Assembly: GCA_903868655.1 (NCBI GenBank)
Contig: CAIPWG010000470.1
Coordinates: forward strand, 1-7,045
Origin: an uncultured Sphingomonadales bacterium
GTDB taxonomy: Bacteria; Pseudomonadota; Alphaproteobacteria; Sphingomonadales; Sphingomonadaceae
Length of the DNA stretch: 7,045 nt
Reading direction: 5' to 3'
Position numbers and translations under genes: made by a program. This document shows, piece after piece, positions 1 through 5,614 of the stretch; within the stretch, counting starts at the first letter, position 1; each line of letters begins with the position of its first letter. Below the pieces are notes generated by a model that was not told the origin of the DNA, made no database searches, and was given only the letters and a program-made list of their open reading frames with translations.

Positions 1-99
1 GGTGTGCTCGACGAAGTGCGATCTCGGGATGAGGCGGTTTTGGCGGCGGTCATGCGGATCGCAACCGATCCGATGGCATGGAAAGCGAAACGACGATGA
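1..99 (+). CDS. C-terminal fragment of an unrecognised protein
   Basis: Frame 1 is open from the first base to a TGA at 97-99, giving 32 residues that begin GVLDEVRSRDEAVL and end DPMAWKAKRR. The 5' part lies outside the window. Codon choice is GC-rich like the neighbours, and the stop overlaps the ATG of the following reductase as ATGA (96-99), the usual sign of two translationally coupled genes in one operon; this is the main reason to believe the frame. The piece is predicted mostly helical with a basic end. I do not recognise the family, and no function should be assigned from this tail alone. Confidence 0.6.
   Translation, partial: GVLDEVRSRDEAVLAAVMRIATDPMAWKAKRR
80..85 (+). promoter_or_regulatory. 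Candidate ribosome binding site for the SDR gene
   Basis: A purine-rich GGAAAG lies 10 bases before the ATG at 96, inside the end of the upstream gene. It supports a start at 96 rather than at the earlier in-frame ATG at 78, which would overlap the upstream gene more and add six residues before the nucleotide-binding strand. Confidence 0.4.
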
Positions 100-809
100 T
101 GCGATGCGCGGTTTTTGGAGCCTCTGGCGGGATCGGTGCCGCCGTGGTGCGCCAATTGGCCGCACGCGACGATGTTGAAGTGGTTTTTGCCGGATCGCGG
201 CGCGGCGCGGTGCCCCAAGGTCCCCGGATTGCGCCGTTCCAGTTTGACGCGATGGATGAAATCGCGCTGACACAAGTGGTTGCCGGTTTCGGCGGCACGC
301 TTGACCGGGTGCTGGTCACGACTGGCCGGCTGACCCGCGCCGATGGCAGCGGACCTGAAAAAGCGCTGCGGCAGCTGACTCCTGCAGCACTGGCCGAACA
401 ATTTGCCGACAATGCAATTGTGCCGGCCATGATTGCACGCGCGGTGCAGGCCAGCATGCCGCGCGATCGCGCCAGTGTCTTCGCCGCATTGTCGGCCCGG
501 GTGGGTTCAATCGGCGACAATCGGCTGGGTGGCTGGCATGCCTATCGCGCGTCAAAGGCGGCGCTCAACATGTTGATGCGTACGATTGCCATTGAATGGG
601 CACGTACACACCCCCACGCGGCAGTTGCGGCGCTGCATCCCGGGACCGTTGCAACCGCGTTATCCGCGCCATTTCAGCGCGGGGTCGCGGCCGATCAGCT
701 GTTCACGCCAGACGCCAGTGCGGCGGCGCTGCTACGCGTGGTTGATGGATTGACCCCGGCAGACAGCGGTGGCTTCTTCGCCTGGGACGGAACACCTATC
801 CCGTTTTGA
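96..809 (+). CDS. Short-chain dehydrogenase/reductase (SDR) family oxidoreductase
   Basis: This 237-residue protein is a cytosolic NAD(P)-dependent oxidoreductase of the classical SDR type with a Rossmann fold. The cofactor loop GASGGIG is at residues 8-14, right after the first strand, as expected for an SDR that starts here. The catalytic set is present: Asn106 (in FADNAIVP), Ser138, Tyr150 and Lys154 (YRASK), followed by the HPGTV motif at 181-185 after strand six. The length is slightly short of the usual 250 or so. The overall look (short N-terminus, no extension) resembles the C-factor/CsgA-like group, but the substrate cannot be read from sequence. The start at 96 gives a 4-bp overlap with the upstream gene; ATG 99 is nearly equivalent, and ATG 78 would add six residues. 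It converges on the fatty acyl-AMP ligase with 15 bp between the stops. A role in lipid metabolism is only a guess from that neighbour. Confidence 0.9.
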   Translation: MMRCAVFGASGGIGAAVVRQLAARDDVEVVFAGSRRGAVPQGPRIAPFQFDAMDEIALTQVVAGFGGTLDRVLVTTGRLTRADGSGPEKALRQLTPAALAEQFADNAIVPAMIARAVQASMPRDRASVFAALSARVGSIGDNRLGGWHAYRASKAALNMLMRTIAIEWARTHPHAAVAALHPGTVATALSAPFQRGVAADQLFTPDASAAALLRVVDGLTPADSGGFFAWDGTPIPF

Positions 810-828
810 CCGATGCCTGGCCGGTCAA
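806..828. repeat. Inverted repeat spanning two convergent stop codons
   Basis: TTGACCG (806-812) is matched by its complement CGGTCAA (822-828) with a 9-base loop, giving a 7-bp perfect hairpin. The TGA of the reductase (807-809) lies in the left arm and the TGA of the ligase (825-827, complement) in the right arm. There is no T-tract after the stem on either strand, so it does not look like a standard intrinsic terminator, although a stem between convergent genes may still help limit read-through. Confidence 0.4.
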
Positions 829-2582
829 GCCGCCAGATCGTATGGCGCAATTTCGCCGGTCAGATAAAGCTTCTTGGCTTTGGCGCGGCTGAGCTTGCCC
901 GAGCTGGTCCGCGGCAATGTGCGCGGGGGTACCAGTTCGACGACGCAGTTCATGCCGGTAATGGCGCGAACTTTGTCGCGAATCTGATCGCGCAGGCGCA
1001 GGCGTTCGGCCGGGTCGGACACGCGGCAATGGACCAGCACGGCAGGCGCTTCTTCGCCGTTTTCGGTTTCGATCGAAAAGGCGGCGATATCACCCTGGTG
1101 GAAACCGGGCAGTTGTTCGACTGCCCATTCGATATCCTGCGGCCAGTGGTTCTTGCCGTTGATGATGATCATGTCCTTCGCCCGTCCGACGATGAACAGA
1201 TAGCCCTGGGTGTTGAGATACCCCATGTCGCCGGTATCGAGCCAGCCATCGACCATGGCGGCTGCGGTCGATTCGGGGTCGCGGAAATACGAGTGCATGA
1301 CCGATGAACCCCGGCACCACACTTTGCCGATATGGTGGTGTGCCACGGGATTGCCGTCTTCGCCGCGAATGACCACTTCCATCCCGCGCACAGGCAGCCC
1401 GCAATTGACGATCGCACGATAACGCGCAGGCCGCGACAAATCGCGCGGGCTGCCCGACAAGCGTTCTTCTTCGACCAGTTCGACGCGGATTCCTTCGCCC
1501 GGGGGCATTACGGTAACGGCCAGCGTGGCCTCGGCCAGGCCGTAGCTGGGCAGGAAGGCGCTGGCTTTGAAACCGGCTGGCGCGAAAGCGTCGACGAAAC
1601 CCTGCATCACGTCAGGCCGGATCATGTCGGCGCCATTTCCGGCAATCCGCCAGCGTGACAGGTCAAACCGTTCGGCCACATGGGTCTGGCTCGAAATGCG
1701 GCGTGCACAGATATCGTAGCCGAATGTCGGCGAATACGACACGGTGGTTCCCGCATTGCGGCTGATCATGTCGAGCCACGCCAGTGGGCGGCGCGCAAAA
1801 TCATCGGTGCGCAGAAAATCGACTGAGACCTGGTTGGCAATGGGCGACAGGAAACAACCGACCAGCCCCATGTCATGATACCATGGCAACCAGCTGATGC
1901 AGCGGTCGCCATCCTGAATTTTCATTCCGTGCGAATGCCCGGCAAGATTGGCCAAAAGGGCGCGATGGGTCACGGCAACGCCATGGGGAAAGCGGGTCGA
2001 ACCGCTGGAATATTGCAAATAGCTGATCGCATCGGGATCGGCAGCGGGCAGATCGTCGGTGGCTGGCGCAATTGCGGCGATATCGTCCCAACTGTAACCG
2101 GGGCAGCCCTGCCGTTCGGCGGCCACTGCGCACATCGCGCCGATTTCGTCCGGGTACAGCAGTACCCGCGGATCTGAACTGGCCAGCTGCACCGTGATCT
2201 GGTCGATATAGTTGTCTTTGCCGCCGAAGCTGGTGGGCAGCGGCAGCGGCACAGGCCAGGCACCGGCATAGATCGTGCCGCAAAACAGCGCGGCGAATTC
2301 GGGGCCGGTTTCGGCGATCAACGCCACCCGGTCGGCCGGCTTGATCCCCAGCGCGATCAGCTGTTGTGCCGCGACCAAGGCATCGGTGCGCAATTGTGAA
2401 TAGGGGTATACGCGTGCCAGAGCGCCACGCGCATCGTGAAAATTGAAGCCGCGGTCACCAAGGGCGGCATAATCGAGCGCATCGCAAAACGTGGCGAAAT
2501 CGGCAAAGCGACGCGGTTGCGCGTCGTCATTGGGTGTCGGCACGAGCGCCCCCACATCGCGGACGGCTTCGGAAACGGTCAT
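825..2582 (-). CDS. Fatty acyl-AMP ligase (FAAL-type acyl-activating enzyme)
   Basis: This 585-residue ANL-superfamily enzyme activates a fatty acid with ATP to acyl-AMP, normally for transfer to an acyl carrier protein. Motifs appear in order: the ATP loop YSSGSTRFPHG (191-201), WYHDMGLVG (234-242), YGLAEATLAV (347-356), DTGDMGYL (449-456), IVGRAKDMIIINGKN (464-478), and a C-terminal RTSSGKLSRAK with the candidate adenylation lysine Lys563. The NGKNHWPQDIE stretch (475-485) is characteristic of acyl-AMP ligases rather than acyl-CoA synthetases. Length is normal for FAALs. The usual lysine of the ATP loop (PKG) is His200 here; this is probably a subfamily trait rather than damage, since everything else is intact. 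No carrier protein or polyketide synthase is visible nearby, so the acceptor is unknown. Sphingomonads and Caulobacter use an acyl-ACP synthetase in sphingolipid synthesis, but nothing in this window ties the gene to that. The ATG at 2582 has only a weak GGGG upstream as ribosome site. Confidence 0.9.
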   Translation of the reverse strand: MTVSEAVRDVGALVPTPNDDAQPRRFADFATFCDALDYAALGDRGFNFHDARGALARVYPYSQLRTDALVAAQQLIALGIKPADRVALIAETGPEFAALFCGTIYAGAWPVPLPLPTSFGGKDNYIDQITVQLASSDPRVLLYPDEIGAMCAVAAERQGCPGYSWDDIAAIAPATDDLPAADPDAISYLQYSSGSTRFPHGVAVTHRALLANLAGHSHGMKIQDGDRCISWLPWYHDMGLVGCFLSPIANQVSVDFLRTDDFARRPLAWLDMISRNAGTTVSYSPTFGYDICARRISSQTHVAERFDLSRWRIAGNGADMIRPDVMQGFVDAFAPAGFKASAFLPSYGLAEATLAVTVMPPGEGIRVELVEEERLSGSPRDLSRPARYRAIVNCGLPVRGMEVVIRGEDGNPVAHHHIGKVWCRGSSVMHSYFRDPESTAAAMVDGWLDTGDMGYLNTQGYLFIVGRAKDMIIINGKNHWPQDIEWAVEQLPGFHQGDIAAFSIETENGEEAPAVLVHCRVSDPAERLRLRDQIRDKVRAITGMNCVVELVPPRTLPRTSSGKLSRAKAKKLYLTGEIAPYDLAA

Positions 2583-2699
2583 CTGCTACCCCGGGTATGG
2601 TGTGGTCTTGGCAAGCTTGCGGCGGCCCGATGGCATAATTGGGCGTATCAGGCCAGAGTTCTCCTTTATACGCGACTGTGGCATGAATAAGGCGTGACG
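2583..2699. promoter_or_regulatory. Divergent intergenic region with candidate promoters
   Basis: These 117 bp separate the divergent ligase and recX genes and must hold promoters for both. On the + strand, TTGGCA (2608-2613) and CATAAT (2634-2639) resemble -35 and -10 boxes but are 20 bases apart, longer than ideal. On the - strand, TATAAA (complement of 2665-2670) is the best -10 look-alike, without a convincing -35. A perfect 10-base palindrome GCAAGCTTGC sits at 2611-2620 and overlaps the + strand -35 candidate, so it could be an operator, though a palindrome of that size can arise by chance. I see no clear LexA-type box, which is of note because recX is often co-regulated with recA. Confidence 0.3.
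2689..2692 (+). promoter_or_regulatory. Ribosome binding site deciding the recX start
   Basis: AAGG ends 7 bases before the ATG at 2700 but only 1 base before the in-frame GTG at 2694. This favours 2700 as the start and removes two residues from the longest frame. Confidence 0.5.
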
Positions 2700-3296
2700 A
2701 TGGATGACAATCGCGATCAAGGCCGCACCCGCCGACGAAAGGTGGCTCAGCCGCTTGATCAGGCGCGTCTCGACGAGATGGCGCTGGCCTATGTCGCGCG
2801 TTTTGCCACCAGCGCGGGGCGCCTGTCCGATTACCTGAAACGCAAGATCCGCGAACGCGGCTGGGCAGGCGAAGGGGTACCCGATGTGGCGGCTCTGGTT
2901 GAAGGCATGATCGCGCGCGGCTATATCGACGACGCCGGGTTTGCCATGGCGCGCGGCGCGGGGCTGTTGCGGCGCGGCTTTGGCGCGCGGCGAATCGCCC
3001 AAACGCTGAATCGCGACGGGATCGATGCGCCCCTGGTCGCACAAGCCAGCGGCAGCCAGCATGAACGCCGCGTGGCGGCATTGGCTTTTGCCCGGCGTCG
3101 ACGCCTGGGGCCGTTCGGCAACGGTTCAGCCCATGATGGGGATAGACCGGCTGGCAGGCTTGATCCCGCGACGCGGGCGAGGCAGGTCGCGGCGATGGTG
3201 CGCGCGGGGCATTCCCTGGGCGCTGCTTGCGCGCTGATCGATGCGGCTGATACTGACGCAGCACAAGAATGGGTGGATGAAGCCGATGATTCGTAA
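2700..3296 (+). CDS. recX: RecX family regulatory protein
   Basis: RecX proteins are small, helix-rich, cytosolic modulators that bind RecA filaments and limit RecA recombinase and coprotease activity. This 198-residue protein has the family's tandem three-helix pattern. The first unit covers about residues 22-57 (ALAYVARFATSAGRLSDYLKRKIRERGW). The second carries the signature GYIDDAGFA followed by RRGFGARRIAQTLNRDGI (74-108). The third, about 125-185, contains ALAFARRRRLGPF and a helix starting AAMVRAGHSLGAA. The ends are charged and poorly conserved, as is normal. It is not next to recA here; it instead leads a rightward group and overlaps the DUF192 gene by 20 bp, which suggests a shared transcript. 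The start at 2700 rests on the AAGG spacing; GTG 2694 is the alternative. Assignment is by family pattern, not an alignment. Confidence 0.85.
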   Translation: MDDNRDQGRTRRRKVAQPLDQARLDEMALAYVARFATSAGRLSDYLKRKIRERGWAGEGVPDVAALVEGMIARGYIDDAGFAMARGAGLLRRGFGARRIAQTLNRDGIDAPLVAQASGSQHERRVAALAFARRRRLGPFGNGSAHDGDRPAGRLDPATRARQVAAMVRAGHSLGAACALIDAADTDAAQEWVDEADDS

Positions 3297-3801
3297 GACC
3301 TTTGCCACGCTGACCGGTGTGCTTGCCGCCAGCAGTCTGCTCGTGTGGATTGCCGCGTGTTCGCCGGTTTCTGCTGGTGCCACCGCTGCAGCGTCGACCG
3401 CCGCCGCCGAAACCCGAATCCATCCGCAATCAGGCCTCGCGGTCATCCCGCTGAAAGTCATGACTGCCAAAGGCGCGCATGTGTTTCAGGTCGAAGTCGC
3501 CGCGTCGTCGCTTGAACAGGCGCGTGGCCTGATGTGGCGCACCACAATGGGCGCCGACGAAGGCATGATTTTCCCCATGGTTCCGGCACGCCCCGCTGCG
3601 TTCTGGATGCGCAACACAGTCATCGGGCTCGATATCATTTTCATCGGCGCCGATCACAAAGTGTTGAATATCGCTGCCAATGCGGTGCCTTATGACGAAA
3701 CGTCACTGCCATCGCTCGGCGATGCCGGTTGCGTGCTCGAACTCAATGCGGGCCATGCCGCTGAAATTGGTCTCAAACCCGGTGACACTGTGACCTGGTA
3801 G
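3277..3801 (+). CDS. DUF192 domain lipoprotein
   Basis: The protein has 174 residues from this start. An N-terminal KxxxRK-type basic stretch is followed by a hydrophobic segment (about 11-27) ending in IAAC with Cys28, a good match to a lipobox, so it is likely exported and lipidated; cleavage by signal peptidase I a few residues later is the alternative. A low-complexity Ala/Thr linker (about 33-48) leads to the DUF192 core (about 65-174). Its family landmarks are visible: GLMWRTTM, GMIFPM, FWMRNTVIGLDIIFI, VLELNAG and a C-terminal GDTV. The function of DUF192 proteins is not established. The start overlaps the end of recX; ATG 3286 (11-bp overlap, GGA six to eight bases upstream) is nearly as good, while 3241 would put an unlikely polar leader before the signal sequence. 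Confidence 0.85.
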   Translation: MKPMIRKTFATLTGVLAASSLLVWIAACSPVSAGATAAASTAAAETRIHPQSGLAVIPLKVMTAKGAHVFQVEVAASSLEQARGLMWRTTMGADEGMIFPMVPARPAAFWMRNTVIGLDIIFIGADHKVLNIAANAVPYDETSLPSLGDAGCVLELNAGHAAEIGLKPGDTVTW

Positions 3802-3873
3802 GTCGATTGGTGCTGACCGCGACCACAAACCCACCTTGCTTCTACCACCCGGAAAGGGCTAAGCGCAGCAGCC

Positions 3874-4290
3874 ATGAGCATCCTCGGCACAATCTTCACC
3901 TGGTGGAACGGCGCCACCTTTGGCACCTGGCTCGACAGCGCGCGGCATGGCGTGCGCGTGGGCGAAGATGCGAAGGGCAATATCTATTACCGCGCGGTAA
4001 AGCCCTTTCCAAAGGGTCATCCGTTTGCCGGACGCGAGCGTCGCTGGGTGATCTATAACGGTGCCAACGATGCCAGCCGCGTGCCGGCTGAATGGCATGG
4101 TTGGCTCCACGGAAATTTTGACGGCGTGCCCGAAAGCAACCTGCCGCCGCCGCGCGTTTGGGAAGTCGAATTCACCCCCAATGCGACCGGCACTTCGGCA
4201 GCGTACAGGCCCCAGGGCGCGCTGGAGCGTGGTGGTCGCCGCGCGCCTGCGACGGGCGATTACGAAGCCTGGTCACCCGACCAGCTCTGA
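3874..4290 (+). CDS. NADH:ubiquinone oxidoreductase subunit NDUFA12 (complex I accessory, B17.2-like)
   Basis: This 138-residue protein matches the NDUFA12/B17.2 family, an accessory subunit of respiratory complex I shared by alphaproteobacteria and mitochondria, located on the peripheral arm at the inner membrane. Family features in order: an N-terminal amphipathic start with TWWNGATFGTWL (9-20), GNIYYRA (35-41), ERRWVIYNG (54-62), then VPAEWHGWLHG (69-79) and a proline-rich LPPPRVWEVEF. The C-terminal part is variable and ends YEAWSPDQL. It has no transmembrane segment, as expected. The gene lies away from the main nuo operon, as is usual for this subunit, and is followed after 18 bp by the DUF2155 gene, a pairing I recall as common in alphaproteobacteria. 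A 72-bp gap precedes it; an AAGGG at 3854-3858 is too far upstream for a good ribosome site. Confidence 0.9.
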   Translation: MSILGTIFTWWNGATFGTWLDSARHGVRVGEDAKGNIYYRAVKPFPKGHPFAGRERRWVIYNGANDASRVPAEWHGWLHGNFDGVPESNLPPPRVWEVEFTPNATGTSAAYRPQGALERGGRRAPATGDYEAWSPDQL

Positions 4291-4308
4291 CCGCGCGCGG
4301 TTGCTGTG

Positions 4309-4929
4309 ATGTCTGGCCCGGTCCCGCAGATTGTTCGTCCGATCGGGTGTCTGTGTCTGCTTGCACTGCTTGTCGCAGGGTGCGGCCGGCAGGCCGAAAC
4401 CGCACCGCCTGCCGAAGCGACCGAGGCAGCAGGTCCTTCGGCACTGGCCAGCGGAGTTGCTGAAAGCGATTACGGCACTCCGGTCAAAGACCGCGTGGCG
4501 ACGATTGGCCTGATCAACAAGCGCAACAACATCACGCAAAACATCATGCTCAAACCCGGCGAATCGCGCCGGGTGGGCAACGTGATCGTAAAGCTGGCCG
4601 CTTGCGAGCGCACTGCGCCCTGGGAAGACCCGCAGGAAACCGGCGCATTTGTTCAGCTGTTCGTCGAAGAACGCGCCAGCACGCAAGAAAAGCTGAGCTG
4701 GCACAAAGTGTTTTCGGGCTGGCTGTTCAAGAATGCGCCATCGCTCAATCTGGTTGAGCACCCGGTCTATGATGTCTGGGTCAAAGATTGTGCGATGAAG
4801 TTTCCGGGCGAAGAGGAAGACCCGGCTGCATCCGCTTCCAGAGCGGCAAAGCCCAAGGTCAAAAGCGAACCTGCGCCCGTGTCCGCAGGCGATGATGACG
4901 CCCCGGTGGAACAGCCCGCACCCGAATAA
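4309..4929 (+). CDS. DUF2155 domain lipoprotein
   Basis: The 206-residue protein starts with a short hydrophobic signal (12-24) ending in the lipobox LVAGC with Cys25, so it should be an exported lipoprotein. After a Pro/Ala/Glu linker (26-45), the DUF2155 core (about 61-164) has NKRNNITQNI, VKLAACERTAPWEDP, FVQLFVEE, WHKVFSGWLF and the strongly conserved HPVYDVWVKDC. Two Cys residues in the core could form a periplasmic disulfide. The last 40 residues are acidic, Pro/Ala-rich and look disordered. The function is unknown; the recurring place beside NDUFA12 is suggestive only. ATG 4309 is preferred over GTG 4306 immediately before it. The last 163 bp are antisense to the 3' end of aat, so the disordered tail and the end of the core share DNA with a second frame. 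Confidence 0.88.
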   Translation: MSGPVPQIVRPIGCLCLLALLVAGCGRQAETAPPAEATEAAGPSALASGVAESDYGTPVKDRVATIGLINKRNNITQNIMLKPGESRRVGNVIVKLAACERTAPWEDPQETGAFVQLFVEERASTQEKLSWHKVFSGWLFKNAPSLNLVEHPVYDVWVKDCAMKFPGEEEDPAASASRAAKPKVKSEPAPVSAGDDDAPVEQPAPE

Positions 4930-5558
4930 AGCGTCCGTTCGCCCGGCCGCCACGGTCGGCACGCCTGCGCGAGCAAAATCAAATAGTCTGCCTGTGGTAT
5001 TTCGATCGCGCCCAGTGATGCCAGATGCGCGGTGGTAAATTGGCAATCGAGCAATTCCCCCCCACCTCGGCGTAGGGCTGCGACCAGCCAGGCCAGCGCC
5101 ACTTTCGATGCGTCCGAAGCCCTTGAAAACATGCTTTCGCCGCAAAATACGCGCGCAAAGCCAACCCCGTACAATCCGCCCACCAGCTGATCTGTACCGT
5201 CTGGTCCGGTCATCCAGGTTTCGATCGAATGCGCGGCCCCCAACCGGTGCAATTCGCGATAACTTTCGCGGATGCGCGCACTGATCCAGCTGTCTTGCGC
5301 ATCGGGGCGGGGTGCTGCGCAATGGTCGATCACCGCATCGAACGCGGTATTGCAACTGACCCGGAACCGCCCCCGGCGAAGCGTGCGCGCCAGTGAATGC
5401 GACAGGCGAAATCGGTCGAGCGGCAGAATTGCGCGCATTTTGGGCTCGACCCAATAGATTTCGGGGTCGACCCGGCTGTCGGCCATCGGAAATATCCCGG
5501 CGCGATAGGCCCGCAGCAAAAGCTCGGACGGGATGGTTTGTGGGTCTTCGCGCGCCAT
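4767..5558 (-). CDS. aat: Leucyl/phenylalanyl-tRNA--protein transferase
   Basis: Aat transfers Leu or Phe from aminoacyl-tRNA to proteins with N-terminal Arg or Lys, marking them for ClpS/ClpAP (N-end rule); it acts in the cytosol. The 263-residue frame shows the family pattern: LLLRAYRAGIFPMAD (14-27), YWVEPKMRAILPLD (35-48), the helix with CNTAFDAVIDHCA (69-81), WISARIRESY (91-100), GGLYGVGFARVFCGESMFSR (127-146, with Glu141 in the catalytic region) and LLDCQFTTAHLASLGAIEIP (169-188, Asp171 and Gln173). The known fold ends near residue 205. The remaining 58 or so residues are Ser/Gly/Ala-rich and overlap the DUF2155 gene antisense. The start at 5558 gives the usual distance to LLLRAY; an in-frame ATG at 5591 would add 11 residues. 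It is divergent from tRNA-Trp, and the mobile-element recombinase now ends 49 bp upstream in the same direction. Confidence 0.92.
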   Translation of the reverse strand: MAREDPQTIPSELLLRAYRAGIFPMADSRVDPEIYWVEPKMRAILPLDRFRLSHSLARTLRRGRFRVSCNTAFDAVIDHCAAPRPDAQDSWISARIRESYRELHRLGAAHSIETWMTGPDGTDQLVGGLYGVGFARVFCGESMFSRASDASKVALAWLVAALRRGGGELLDCQFTTAHLASLGAIEIPQADYLILLAQACRPWRPGERTLYSGAGCSTGASSSPADTGAGSLLTLGFAALEADAAGSSSSPGNFIAQSLTQTS

Positions 5559-5585
5559 GGCTGATTTAAATGACCATCTCTCCGG

Positions 5586-5614
5586 TTGCATCCCTTTCGT
5601 CAACCCACTATGGG
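5586..5614 (+). promoter_or_regulatory. Candidate tRNA-Trp promoter
   Basis: TTGCAT (5586-5591) and TATGGG (5609-5614) are separated by 17 bases and lie 35 bases before the mature tRNA 5' end. This is a good spacing and position for a housekeeping sigma-factor promoter, although the -10 is a weak match. The recombinase stop codon (complement of 5608-5610) now overlaps the -10 element. Confidence 0.4.

Noticed and set aside
813..1307. 164-residue rightward frame opposite the acyl-AMP ligase end
   Set aside because: It is antisense to the conserved C-terminal domain of the ligase and has no motif of its own.
2527..3429. 300-residue leftward frame opposite recX
   Set aside because: It is Arg/Pro-rich with no recognisable domain, covers the divergent promoter region and recX in antisense, and is the usual product of a GC-rich complement strand.
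3836..3864. Promoter for NDUFA12 (TTGCTT with CTAAGC)
   Set aside because: The -10 match is poor and the start point would lie almost on the ATG; the 72-bp gap may hold a promoter but I cannot place one.
4273..5454. 393-residue leftward frame across DUF2155 and aat
   Set aside because: It lies in another frame of two well-supported genes, is Arg/Gly-rich and shows no family motif.
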